This document shows, in pieces, positions 10,655 through 21,754 of a stretch of DNA of 64,000 bases (the first letter of the stretch is position 1; every line of letters begins with the position of its first letter). The DNA lies in contig NC_035443.2 of the NCBI RefSeq assembly GCF_002127325.2, forward strand, positions 30,431,930-30,495,929. The letters are read 5' to 3'. The DNA comes from Helianthus annuus. Taxonomy: Eukaryota; Streptophyta; Magnoliopsida; Asterales; Asteraceae. The notes below the pieces were generated by a model. It was not told the origin of the DNA and searched no databases. It saw only the letters and a program-made list of their open reading frames with translations. The position numbers were made by a program, and so were the translations under genes.

Positions 10655-10905
10655 GTCTTTTGTTTGTTTTTTTTATTTTTTTTGAACGGCGAATTTGGAT
10701 CACTGACGGACCGCTGGAGTATCATCGTGCCACCAACGGAGCCACCCGATCATATCCATCTCCACTAGGCATAATGCCTATACACCAATTCAGGAGGAAA
10801 CCCAATAAATATGGGAAAAACCCCCCTTGTGAGAATCGAACCCAGGACCTATTGGTCCAAAGTCTTATCTCACCCCCAAGATACCACTAGGCTATAAAGC
10901 CATGG
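10655..10905 (-). mobile_element. tRNA-derived SINE
   Basis: On the minus strand it starts near GGCTTTATAGCCTAGTGG (A-box-like, TAGCCTAGTGG), then GGTCCTGGGTTCGATTC (B-box-like, GGTTCGATTC), both internal RNA polymerase III promoter elements. A body of about 150 bp follows, ending CGCCGTTC plus poly(A) with T interruptions. The terminal GCCGTTC-poly(A) equals the 3' end of the LINE at 4118, as expected if the LINE machinery mobilises the SINE. The flanks are T/G-rich, so a target duplication is only suspected. Confidence 0.8.
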
Positions 10906-11363
10906 GTTTGTTTCTTTTATTGATGTGGGGTTGTTTGGATGAATTTGAAATGCACTTTGTTTGTATTGGTGAAATTAGGGTTTCGTTTATCTTTCATTCA
11001 TTGTTTGTTTTGTCTCACGGTTTTGGTATATGTTTATGTTTGTTGTGAAGTTTATATTCGATCTGTTTGTTTACTTTTTTTGTATTATGAAATGATGAGC
11101 ATGATTTATGAAGATAATTAGCCTATAAAATTGTGTGTGATGATAGATATATCGGGTTTTATTTCATGTTTTTTGTTAAATTTGGAAGAGAGATAGAGAC
11201 TAAGAGTGAGAAGGGGGCCGTAAAGAGTGAGAAAGAGAGAGGGTGCAGGGAGAGGGAGAGGGCGGTGATCTGGACGTTCTTTGATCCTTAGAGAAGATAA
11301 ACAGTTTTATATTTCATTATAAAGAGCAAATCTTTGTCTTAGTTATCTTTTTCATAAACATTA
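10906..11363. other. Intron-like sequence, no gene seen
   Basis: T-rich DNA followed by GA-rich low complexity near 11,185-11,265. It ends with the target duplication of the next element. Confidence 0.5.
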
Positions 11364-12397
11364 GGGTAAATTACAGTTTTCGTCCTTTATGTTTGTAGTA
11401 GGTTGCAATGGATACCCTTTAACTTCAATAATTACAGTCATAATCCTTTATTTGAAAAACTCATTACAGCTTTCGTCCTTTACCACTAACCAGGTTAAAA
11501 ATTTAAGTTAAGTCACATAAAGTGATTCTCACATGAGGGCATTTCCGTCCATCTACCTGCCTATTCCCCCAGTTAATCAAACCCCTCTTTTCACACTTAA
11601 TCCAAATTAGGGTTCTTCCCACCTGCCTCCACCACCAACACCTGCTGCCCCACACCACCAACATTATTGTCACCAAAAACACCTTTCCCATTGAAACACA
11701 CCTGACTTTTCTAAATCTAAATCTGAAAGGAAGTGTGAAAGTGATGACTTCGAACCAAGAACCTTCGAAACCACCATTAAAACATTTTGGCATGCTTGAA
11801 CCTCATCTACAGAACAACTCTCGATTGCAGACATGCAGGATCCTTCCATGGCTCCTCAAAAAGTATACCTATGTGTGAGGGATTAGATACTTCCAAAAAG
11901 TAAGTAGCAACCTACACCAGCATCATCATCTTCACCGGCAAAGTGGTGTCGGCCGGAGGCCTTCCTCCTCCAATATTTCTCCCTGTTTCAAATACTTTCT
12001 CTCTCTGTATATATATCTTCCTCTTCTCTCGTAATAATGTGTAATAATGTGTGATATGATGTGTGGGATTGGATGAGCAGTTGAAGATTAGATGAGAATC
12101 TGGGATTTAGGAGTGTTTGGGATTAGAGAGGGAGAAAGAGATGGTTTTTAGAGAGAGAATTGGGTGTTTCATTTTTCATGTTTTATTTTTAATATATTTT
12201 TAGAGACAAAATGACTAAATTACCCTCTTGTGTAAGATACATACCAAATTTAACTTAAATTTATAACCTGGTTAGTGGTAAAGGATGAAAGGTGTAATGA
12301 GTTTTCCAACTAAAGGATTGTGACTGTAATTATTGAAGTTAAAGGGCATCCATTGCAACCCGCTACAAACATAAAGGACGAAAACTGTAATTTACCC
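11364..12397. mobile_element. Non-autonomous Mutator-like element (MULE) with long TIRs
   Basis: Terminal inverted repeats of about 150 bp start GGGTAAATTACAGTTTTCG and end with its complement. They are flanked by an exact 9-bp target duplication TAAACATTA (11,355-11,363 and 12,398-12,406), the hallmark size for Mutator-type elements. The interior (about 700 bp) has CT/GA-rich UTR-like sequence and a GCCGGAGGCCTTCC segment, but no transposase. A Pack-MULE-type captured fragment is possible but not shown. Confidence 0.92.
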
Positions 12398-12414
12398 TAA
12401 ACATTATGCAATTT

Positions 12415-14100
12415 TTGTTCCGTTTTACAGGGGATCATGGTAATAAGGCTGACTCAGTATCAAGGTTATGTCAAGGTTATTCGACCGATGAGGTGATTTT
12501 TGTTATGCTGAAGAAGAATTATTTTAATTTTTATGACTGGTTTTTTTTAGTTTTAGTTATTTCTGTTATAGGTTATGATGTTCTTTCAACAGGGAGACTG
12601 TTGTTGGTTATAGAACCAACTCGAGCCAATGAATCATTTTCACGTTTCCATGCATTTTGTGTTCAATTCAAGGAAATCAGAGTGCTTTCTGTTGTTTGTA
12701 GGTCCGCTACATGTTTGTTTCCATGATGAAGAATGCGTAGTACGGTACATGGATCATGGTTAATTGCTTCGGTATCTTGCTTATTTTGGGTGGACATGTG
12801 AATTACTGAACGCCAACCACTTCTAATACCATGATTTTGATTATAAAAGCCCTTAACTGCTGTGTTAAAAGGAAGAATTAGAAATAGAACTACAAATTGT
12901 GGCCTTGAATAAATGCACTTTGCCATAGGGTTGTACCAACTGCGAAGGACAAGCACTTGCTGATTAATATGACATTAAATTCTTTGAAACTGTAAGTTAA
13001 CCAACCAACAGATTAATGTTTTAGTTACTTTTTTTAGACCACTTAAAGAAAATATTGAACAACTTCTATAATTGGCGGAGTACATGCACAAAAGTCGGGT
13101 AAAGAGGACTAATGAGACGGGTATACGACACAAAGAGCAAATGATGAAAACTGGTCGGCATGTCCGTTGAGGGTGAAGAGAACCACCTGATATGCAGCCT
13201 CAGACCTTGAATGTTGATAAAAACGTCCCCTAAGCTAAGAAAGTGACTGAAAGCCCTCAAAATCTTTGGCTGTAAAGGAAGACAACAGTGCACTTCTTTC
13301 ACAAGCCTATCTTTCCAGGGTTGATGTGTCTAAAGATCTTACTCAACTTGAGCTGTATGACCAGTGCACAAGCATGATGGATATGGGTCTTGAAGCATCA
13401 TCTGATGGATTTGACTGCAAGATTTTGTTTTTGGAAGCAAGGATTATGTTTCTTTATGACCAAGTTCATCTTTTCACTTAGATGCATCTACTCAATTGTT
13501 TTCATTTATATGTCACAGGAGGGTGTAGATGTCGATGCTATCCGAGAATGTAGTTGCCATTGGAGGCTGTGGAGAAGATTGTGTAGACCTAAACAAATCT
13601 AATCAGGTACATCATGTGACTCTTGATTTAGTCATTGTACTTTCGGTTATTTTGTTTTTAAATTTGGAATTGAAACTAAACAGAGGAAGTTCAGGGGTTG
13701 TTTTGTATTTTATTGAATTTGGAGCTTCGAAACTGGAAAGTGAAAAAAGTAATTGAAAGTTGTGTTAATTGGCATGTTTAATTTGGTTGGTTTATTGTAC
13801 TCAGAGTTATTGTAACATATATGGAGGTTCAAATGGACGGTATCCATTTTATGGAGCATGCACTGGAGCAGCTGGTGCCTAGTATGATTACTGCTGCAGG
13901 TGCAGCCACAGCTTTTAATCCGTAGATGAAAATGGCTTTGTGATTTTAGTAAAATGTTTTATTTATGTTGATTCTCTTTGAGGCATAGGAGCCTAATGCA
14001 CTCATGTGTAGATTTCATGGTGTGCATGAAAAGTTGAGTGAGGTTTTGGATCGATTAGTGTATAAAGAACTTGGAATCACAAAAGAAGTTCAAAAGTAAG
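12415..14100 (+). pseudogene. Exon-like fragments of unidentified gene(s), including an RNA-binding-protein-like tail
   Basis: Several short blocks look exonic. A block after TTTTACAG at 12,430-12,493 has an in-frame ATG. A 13,266-13,481 block has LSQAYLSRVDVSKDL and LELYDQC. A 13,519-13,604 block ends at a GT donor, and a 13,804-13,925 block reads YGGSNGRYPFYGA and, after a frameshift, GAATAFNP. The last resembles the Gly/Tyr/Ala-rich tail of plant single-RRM RNA-binding proteins. A block at 14,006-14,097 has HEKLSEVLDRLVYKELG before a donor. I do not recognise the others. Stops and frameshifts show these are relics, probably from more than one gene. Confidence 0.4.
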
Positions 14101-14209
14101 TAAATCTTTGATGTAGTAGCGGAGATTAAATGCTCATATGTCAAATTTAGGGCCACCATTTTTGTATATGTGACTGTAGGAAAAAAGAACTTATGTAAAA
14201 AAAACTGTA

Positions 14210-14242
14210 TATCCGGCCGCAACGCGGCGGGTACTTTTCTAG
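14210..14242 (+). mobile_element. Helitron 3' terminus
   Basis: A GC-rich hairpin (CCGGCCGC, loop AAC, GCGGCGGG; 7 of 8 pairs) is followed by GTACTTTT and terminal CTAG, then a T outside. A short hairpin about 10 bp before CTRR with insertion next to T is the defining Helitron 3' end. The element would extend leftward over the exon fragments at 9-14 kb; its 5' TC end was not located. Replication helicase sequence is absent, so it is non-autonomous. Confidence 0.75.
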
Positions 14243-15596
14243 TTAGAAAATAATAAACAATAAGACGACTTATGCAATGAGAATATTATATAAATTCAAG
14301 CGTACCAAACAATGAATATGATTTTAATGCTTATTAAAATGTATGTATTATATTCTTGAAAGATAAACATGTACAAGCGGCTAGGGATTATTCAAAAATA
14401 GAAAACATTACAAAACAAGAGGCCGGTTAACGTACAATACCCCTTATCCTACATTATGTACGCGATAAGCTCAGCTTCCGATCTTCTATCTATTGAACAC
14501 TGCGAAATTAATTTATATAATTAAATTAATCAAATTAATATACATAAAACCAACCGCGAAGGATAAAATTGACAACTCCTCTATCAAAATCCTGGTAATT
14601 TCGTTCGGTACCTTCTTCTTCTTCTTCAACCGACTCTTCTGCAAATCGACGTTCGCCGGTGCGATTTCATCCAATCGATTGTTCATCCGACGATTATGAC
14701 AACTACAGCAGCTTTGGGAGGTATTAGATCTCCAATCGACAACAATGTTTACTAGACTAATAAAAATTTTGATATGATTGTTCTTGTCAATACATGCGAT
14801 TGCACTTTAAATAGTAATATACACATGCGATTTTGTAACTATGACAACTAACTAATAAACTACAGCATAGAGATTATACACATGTGGTTTGTTACCTTGA
14901 AAAAAAATAATAGATAACATGCGATTTAATAATAATAGCATGCGAATTCTTAAATAACATCTATTGTAACATGCATGCGAATTCCCACATAATAATCACA
15001 TGCGAATCCATAGAAAAATAAATAATATTCACATGCGAAAAACAAATAATAATCACCTGGAGACTTATTCATATGCAAAATCCATAGAAAAACAAATAAT
15101 AATCACATGCGAATTCCCACAAAATAACTTTTGTAATATGCATGCGATTTAACTGGGGCACATGCAAATTCCTTATAGAAAATATTAATAACATGCGAAT
15201 TTCAAAATAGTAACTTTTGTATCATGCGAATTCCATCTAGGATTTATTATCTGACATTATCATTGAAAAAAATAATAGCATGCGAATTAAATATTATCAT
15301 GTGACATTATCATGCGAATTATTCCTTGTAAAAGTAAATGCATGCGGATTAAATATTATCATGTAACATGCGAAATTAATTTCTACTGGAATGCTCACTG
15401 ACGAATTCAACATCTTCAAAATCAACATCTGTGTTTCGTTCGGTGTCGCTCTGTGGATCCATTGAAAACAACAATTGATTAAACTGATACGATTCATAAT
15501 TACTAGGATAGTGGTGTAAGGAACTCGTGATCTGCTTATTGAAGAAATTGTCTAATTTGCCCTCTGCTGATTGAATGGATTGTTTGATATACCCTT
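14243..15596. repeat. AT-rich region with dispersed CATGCGAAT words
   Basis: No gene recognised. Between about 14,790 and 15,375 the word (A)CATGCGA(A/T)T and close variants recur some 18-20 times at irregular spacing in AT-rich DNA. A short minus-strand open frame at about 15,380-15,462 starts MDPQSDTERNTDVDFEDVEF and then stops; its family is not recognised. Confidence 0.6.
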
Positions 15597-15599
15597 ATG

Positions 15600-15775
15600 T
15601 AGGAAAACTGAATCAGGGACACGTGTAGGGCTATTATAATCGCGTACGTATTGTATGATTAGGCGATTTGTATCCTACACTTCCTTTACAAAACAAATGA
15701 AAGAAATATACAAATTATATAAAGGCTAATTAGCTAACAGGTCAAGCCCACATTAACATCTTTATTATGTTAACA
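15600..15775 (-). mobile_element. Candidate 3' LTR of Copia element H
   Basis: On the minus strand, a GAGGGGGGA polypurine tract (15,776-15,784) is directly followed by TGTTAACATAAT, a typical Copia LTR start. The far end, ending CCTACA near 15,600, is a guess from the TG...CA rule. No target duplication was confirmed. Confidence 0.5.
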
Positions 15776-16045
15776 TCCCCCCTCAAACTCACAATGCAAC
15801 TGTACATTGAAATTTGTCACACAAGAACCGAAATCAAGATGCCGACTGAGCCTTGGTATATACGTTCGCAATATGTAAACTGATAGAACGAAGGGAAGCG
15901 AGATGGTTCCAAGCTGAAGATGATGCGAGTAAAATGACAATCAATCTCAATATGTTTTGTCCGCTTATTGAAAACAAAGTTCTTTGCGATCTGCATAACA
16001 CTTTGGTTATCACAATGCAATGGGGGTAGTCTGAGAGATAGTAAC
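15776..16045 (-). pseudogene. Copia element H: RNase H C-terminal part
   Basis: Encodes HCDNQSVMQIAKN and then NKRTKHIEIDCHFTR, the conserved C-terminal RNase H block of plant Ty1/copia polyproteins. The N-terminal part of the same domain lies 14.7 kb away at 30,701-30,940. The gap is exactly element A plus a 5-bp near-duplication (GTAAC and GTGAC). One extra C in a C-run near 16,020 shifts the frame. A PPT and candidate LTR follow at the 3' side. Confidence 0.88.
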
Positions 16046-17736
16046 TGATGCGTGTGGGTGTATATATATTTTAGGTGTATATTTTAAGCCCTTTTTACAC
16101 TTTTTTGCCAAGTTTTAAATTTATAAAACACGATATTTACTAACACTACACACACATATGGGCAAGTGCACCCATCGTGGACGTAGTATAGTGTTGGTAA
16201 GATACCGAGGTCGTCCAAGGACACAAGAGCTTTTAATACCGGTTTATCCTCAACGTCTAATCAAATCAAAATGTTAGAAAAGATTTTTAAAACTAAGAAA
16301 ATAAAACTAAATGCTGAAAAATAAAAATAAAAATAAAAGTAAAATAGATAGACAAGATGAATCACTTGGATCCGACTCGTATATAGTGTAACCTTTGATT
16401 ATTTTCGCACTTTTGCACTTGTTTAAGAGATTATCTTAGTTATTATAGTAGGCCCCTCTTTTGAAGGTGACGTTACCCTCAACCCAGTAGTTTGAGTCAG
16501 CAAGGATACAATCCTAAAGGGTCGGATTATTGAAAGATAATTAATTAAGTTATTAATGCAAATTATGGTAGGCCCCTCTTTTGAAGGTGACGTTACCCTC
16601 GACTAAGTAGTCTGAGTCAGCAGGGATACAGTACTAAATAGACGGGTTATAGTATTAATAGTAGTTTACTTTTGAGGGGGTCAAAGAGTTTGGATCCCCG
16701 CCATCCAATACCTTTGGGTATTGAAGGAGATCCTACTAAATTTGACCCAGGTCCCTTGCAGGACCTCTAAACGCTGAACAAGGTCAAGACCCTTACCAAA
16801 CCGTTCTCTTAACCCCCGACCAGGTAGCCAACATACCTCCATATAGACCGTGGAGATATGAATGGTGAAAATCTTTTATTTTATATAGACAGTAAAATAA
16901 TGTCAAGACACCACGGACAAACGATAAGGAAGAATCACCTTCAACATAAGAAACTAGTTATTAAAGTCATTAATACAAAACCAAATAAAAAGTGCAAAAG
17001 ATTAAAAATAAAAAGTATTACACTAGACACTTGTCTTCACCAAGTGATATAAGAGACTTAGGCAAACATGGCCTTTGATTGTCAAGAACTCTTACGATCA
17101 ATCTTGGATCCCGAGACGACTCACACACTCTATGATGGACAATGGATGATGGTGGTGGATGATGGTGTTATGGTGGAGGTGGTGGAGTGTGAGAGAGGTG
17201 GTGTGCCAAGGGATGAGTTGAAATGGCTCCAAGCACTCCTATTTATAGGCTGAACAGAAGCCTGGGCACGGCCCCGTGCCCACTGGGCACGGCCCCGTGT
17301 CCGTCTGACACTCTCTCTCTTCATTAATTGTAATTCACAATTACAATAAATGCGCCTGCAGTACTTTGGCCACGCCCCCGTGTCCGCTGGGCACGGCCCC
17401 GTGGTGGGCAATAGAAGCTTCTACAGGTTTGTCTTTTTTCTGCTGCTTCTTGGGCACGGCCCCGTGCTCGCTGAGCACGGGGCGTGTTCAGTCTTCTGCC
17501 TTATCTGTTTTGCTTGGGAGGATGCTGTCGAGGGGTCGGGCAATCCACTTTTGTCCCTTTTCTTGTATTTATGTTAGATTTTGCTGTCTTTTTGCTTCTT
17601 TTGTTAATTTGAGCTCATTTAATCCTGAAAGTACAAAAGGAAGACAAAAACACACTTTTTCCAACATTAGTACTAAAAAAGGGTTAGTTTTATGCCACAA
17701 TTGATATAATTTATATGTTGCATTTTGCGCGTATCA
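16046..17736 (-). repeat. Element A LTR (3' LTR), 1,691 bp
   Basis: TG...CA ends. Includes the block GGGCAAGTGCACC ... GTTGGTAAGATACCGAGG, which is common in plant Tat/Ogre-like LTRs. A tandemly repeated segment of about 120 bp (GTAGGCCCCTCTTTTGAAGG at 16,449 and 16,569) and six GC-rich dyads at 17,267-17,486 are also present. Confidence 0.93.
17267..17486. repeat. Dyad cluster in A 3' LTR (3 doublets)
   Basis: CACG...CGTG dyads start at 17267+17288, 17371+17392 and 17455+17476, each pair 21 bp apart. Cores vary (GCCC, CCCC, shorter GGG), but the CACG and CGTG arms are kept. Confidence 0.95.
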
Positions 17737-17757
17737 AATACCCCCACACTTGAATTT
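17737..17757 (-). other. Element A polypurine tract
   Basis: Minus-strand AAGTGTGGGGGTATT lies directly before the 3' LTR; it would prime plus-strand DNA synthesis. The same tract is present in element B at 24,232. Confidence 0.85.
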
Positions 17758-18353
17758 TTGCTTCTCCTCAAGCAAAACTCTTTATAATGTGGCTTTATTC
17801 ACTTCCAAATGGAATGGTAGAAGAGAAGGTTTTTGGGCTTGTCATAGGGTGTCGGGATTTTCCAAGATCGTTTAGGTTTTATTTTTATTTATTTACAATC
17901 CTATTCGTCATGATTTATTAAAAACATTTCATAAGATAAATTACTTATTAAGGCATAACATACCTTTTTAAAATTCCATTTATATACAAGTTCACATACC
18001 TCACGGGGGAAATCACTCACACTCGGCCGAAGGTGTATTTTTAGTGAATCACTCAAGAGCGGCGTGGAACTTATTTCTACCATAAGCTTGCCAAGCAATC
18101 AATCCTCCTCCTTTTTAACTTTATACCTTTGTAAATATCAAGAGGACTTTTTGGGTGAAGGGTTAGGCTTGGGCTAAAGGTGGGTGGTTGGGTTAGTGGT
18201 TAGTTGAAAAAGGCGTAAAAGGCGTTGGTTTTCGTAAAACATTTTGTTTTTGTGACTATTTATTTTTAATGAAGTATTTATTCAAACAAGCTTTTGTTTG
18301 AGGAGCTTTGTTTGTTTATTTCTAACTTCATCATCATTAACTTCATCATCATT

Positions 18354-18445
<92 letters not shown>

Positions 18446-19209
18446 CAAGAGTCACACGAAAACCAAGCTTTGTTACTAAAATAAGGGGTAAAAAATGAAA
18501 AAGGGATTTTGGTGGGTAAAAAGGGTTTTGGGTTAAGAAATGAAAAGGTTTAGGCTCAAAGGGGTTAACTAGGGGGAATTTTTGGGTAGGTAAAAAGAAA
18601 AATGAAAATAATGGTGTTGAAAGAAAAAGGGTTAGTCCTAATGCCTCCATCATTTACTTACTTGGGTTTAAGTTGGTAAGGACCGAGAATGATATCGTGG
18701 CAAGTTCTAGAGTCGTAAGAACCAAGCGGCTATTCACACAAGAAACGAAAAATGAGCATTTAGTGTAAAGATATGTATTTGTATGCTCTTTAAAGGCTCA
18801 AAACTTACTTTTGTGGGAATGGGTTTTTACGTGATCAGGTATATATAATCAAATTTTAACTAAGTTTGTCATGCCGTTTCATAATTTTCTTATATTGGTT
18901 CTTTTTATCACGACGCTATCGGTTGTAAACTTATAAAAATATAACCTTGTTAGACTTAGAATTCCCAACTTAAACTCAGACAAGTAAAAAAAAAATTAAA
19001 AAATTTTTGAAAAAAATTTGGGGTGATTAGCGGTTCCAATAGAGTTTTGTGTAAGGCTTGTTATTAGGACTTGCGAAATTCAAGGTTTTAGCATCCCCCC
19101 ACACTTAAATTACACATTGTCCTCAATGTGTCCCAAAAATAAGTTTTTAGGTTAATTGAATGTGTAAAATGGTGTTAAAAGCAAAATTTTATGTTACTGG
19201 CACTCTGGA
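17758..19209 (-). other. Element A 3' non-coding region
   Basis: No ORF. Shares long similarity with 24,250-25,610 of element B, including the GAGGACAAGCAAAA-type block next to the purine tract and CCCACACTTAAATTACACAT. It holds a (TA)n run at 18,355-18,442 that is replaced by a short T-rich stretch in B. Confidence 0.8.
18355..18442. repeat. (TA)n microsatellite inside element A
   Basis: Uninterrupted TA run of about 88 bp. It creates Tyr/Ile artefact frames on both strands. Confidence 0.95.
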
Positions 19210-19395
19210 CACGGCCCCGTGTCCGTTGGACACGACCCCGTGTTCAACTGCCAGTAATGAAAACTTACAGAAGATGGACATGGGGGCGTGTTGGCTGGGC
19301 ACGACCCCGTGTCTGGCAAAAATCTGCAGAAAAACAAACAAACAGCAGGTCTGGGAGGTGGGCACGGGGGCATGTCGGCTGGACACGTCCCCGTG
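19210..19395. repeat. Dyad cluster downstream of the A ORF (3 doublets)
   Basis: Dyads start at 19210+19231, 19279+19300 and 19363+19384, all 21 bp apart. Variants include CACGACCCCGTG, CATGGGGGCGTG, CACGGGGGCATG and CACGTCCCCGTG. The cluster lies between the A ORF and the shared 3' region. Confidence 0.95.
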
Positions 19396-19719
19396 TGGAC
19401 TGTCTGCAAGGCTGAAAAACAGGTTTCTTTCTCCGGTTTTCCTGTCCTGGCTTTATTAGTGCTAATGATTAGCACTCTAAGCCTCACTTGTACCTGTTTT
19501 ATCACTAAATACCACACCAAGCAATACCAAACGTCCTAAATTACCAAGTTAATCATCCAAACCATAAAGTAAAAGAAAAATAAAGCAGAAAGTAAAAAGG
19601 AGTTAAGGAAAGTAAATTGTCTAACACTCGGCACGCAGGCCGTCAATTGTTTTGATAGAAAAAAGGGACTTTAACCTGTGGGTTCACCATCAACCCGCTC
19701 CTGCTCCTTCTTCACCCAC

Positions 19720-21360
19720 CTAATCCATGTCCTCATCGCTGTCATCACCTCCGTCCCCATGACCCGCCATATACTCCCGGATGTTCCCGATGTCGTCTTG
19801 GATATCGGTGATGCTTCGCTCAATAGCTCCGACCCGGTGGTATGTGTTGTTGGCAAGGTTGTATGTGTTCCATTTTTGTCTAGAAAAGCATATTCCAAAC
19901 CTTTCGGAAGTTTCCTTGAGCTCAATGGGTGGGTCTTTAGGAGACTCCTTATTACGTGGCTCATCTAGATCAAGAACTTTAAAGGTTTGTTCTATGGCGA
20001 CCCCTTCTTCAACAAAGTGGTCAATTTCTTCACTTGTATCGGGTGGTTCATCTTCATTTTCAATTAGGGGGTCATTATTGCCAAAAGGATATTTCATTGC
20101 ACGCTCAAGATCTATGCTCCTTTTGAATGCCCCTAACTGAAGAGGTAGATTATTAAACTTCCGGTTTTTCAAAGCTTCATGAGTTTTTACAAAAGGTTTT
20201 CCCAACACTAGAGGAGCGTCATCGAGGATGACAAAGTCGGTTGGGATTACCACTTGATTTGTTTGAACCAAGACATCCTCCACTACACCAATTGATTTTA
20301 TTACTTTCCGATTGGATAGAAAAATGGGTATTTGAAGTGGATTAAAATCACTAATACTTAATTTTTCGAAAATCTAATTAGGCATTATGTTAACACAAAG
20401 ATCTTTATCAATAGTGACATTACTAATAAATGAATTTTGAAAAAAACATGGAACCGGTGTAATGTTAATTTCAAAAGGATCTTCTTTTATTAGTGAAGTT
20501 TGATCATTAGTTAACTTAACACTTACCATTTCTTCAATTTTAGTGTTAGTGTTTTACTCTTTTAAAAACTTAGCATGAGTTGGTACTAAACAGTGATTTT
20601 CGAAAGAAGGTGACAAGAGATTAATTTCTTCAAAATTAGACTCTTCTTGAATTTTAGCGTTATCGGCCTCACCTTTTTCGTTGTCTAACTCGTGTGTCGG
20701 TTTTTCACTTTCTTGTTCTTCCATTTTTACATTTTCAACTATCTCTACGTTATTATTACAAGTTAATTCTTCTCTTGCGCGGGATTCCTCTTCCCTTGCG
20801 CGAGATTCTTTTATGCAACGTTCGATAGTTTTAATGTGTTCTAATATCCTATCAGTCACTTCGGTGATAGAGAAAGGATCGGGATCCTTAAAGCTTGAAT
20901 CCGGTTGTTCGAACCTTGGTTCCTCATAGTACCCATATGAAGTAGATGGTTCACACCATTGTTCTTCATTGTAAGCATATGATGGATATGGGTCGTAATT
21001 TTGTTCTTCATAGTACTCATATGAGGTGGGTTGTTCACATCATGGTTCCTCATAATAAGTATATGAAGGTGGTGGCTCATATCTTGACTCCTCAAAGTAT
21101 GAGTATGAAGGTTCATACCTTGGTTCATCAAAATATGAGTATGAGGGGTGGGGTTCATACCTTTGGTCTTCATAGGATGTGTATGAAGTCGATGGCTCGT
21201 ACCTGGGCTCCTCATAATAGTTGTATGAATTGGATGGTTGAAATAAGTTACAACATTGTACCGAGTGCGGGTTACCACAATTAGTGCAATATTCTCTCAT
21301 ATAATCATCCTCATCATAGGTGTAGTTGTAACCTCCTGAGTATTGATCCATAAGAATCAC
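19720..21360 (-). pseudogene. Element A gag/protease-like ORF with three in-frame stops
   Basis: A single reading frame of 547 codons, broken by stops near 21,038, 20,551 and 20,376. The N-terminus has a CCHC-like motif (CTNCGNPHSVQC), then about eight imperfect repeats built on YYEEPRYEPSxSY, then a Glu-rich segment with duplicated SRAREE. The C-terminal half resembles a Gypsy aspartic protease: VPCFFQNSFISNV, VNIMPN, IFEKL, PTDFVILDDAPLVLGKPF. Where the active-site Asp-Thr/Ser-Gly motif should be, I read IDKDLCVN, so it is likely inactive. No RT follows. I infer a gag-protease relic of a Tat-like lineage. Confidence 0.7.
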
Positions 21361-21424
21361 TCAGCAGACTACAACTGAGTCTCGGGACCAGAAAACAGAA
21401 ACAAAGACGGAAACAGAGGCTGGA

Positions 21425-21613
21425 CACGGCCCCGTGTCTGGTGAACACGGCCCCGTGTTCAGGGTCTGTATATGGGCGTTTTAATTAACGTTACTGGTCT
21501 CGTTGAGCACGGGGGCGTGTTCAGTGAGCACGGCCCCGTGTTCAGACTCTGTATCTGGGTATCTAACTAGAAATATGTAGCACGGGGGCGTGTTCAGTGA
21601 GCACGGCCCCGTG
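21425..21613. repeat. Dyad cluster upstream of the A ORF (3 doublets)
   Basis: Dyads start at 21425+21446, 21508+21529 and 21581+21602, each 21 bp apart. It lies between the primer site and the ORF start, in what would be the RNA leader. Confidence 0.95.
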
Positions 21614-21730
21614 TTCAGGCTACTGTAAATGCAAACTAAACTAAAATGCAGAAAAATGTGCGCGCGTTTTAAAAAAGGTTTTGAAAAACTGATTAGGCCG
21701 TCGATTTTAAGCTTTCTTAAAATCCTTGTG

Positions 21731-21748
21731 TCCCCGGCAACGGCGCCA
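21731..21748 (-). other. Element A primer-binding site
   Basis: Minus strand TGGCGCCGTTGCCGGGGA, six bases after the LTR end; this primer site is known from plant Tat/Ogre and Athila-like Gypsy elements. Confidence 0.9.
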
Positions 21749-21754
21749 AAAACT

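Noticed and set aside
10860..10902. A tRNA gene on the minus strand
   Set aside because: A and B boxes belong to a SINE: a long non-tRNA body and poly(A) follow, with no full acceptor stem.
18282..18653. Open frames with long Tyr-Ile repeats
   Set aside because: Produced by the (TA)n run inside element A.
20856..21284. 140-aa minus and 112-aa plus frames rich in His/Met
   Set aside because: Shadow frames of the YEP repeat array in the A ORF.
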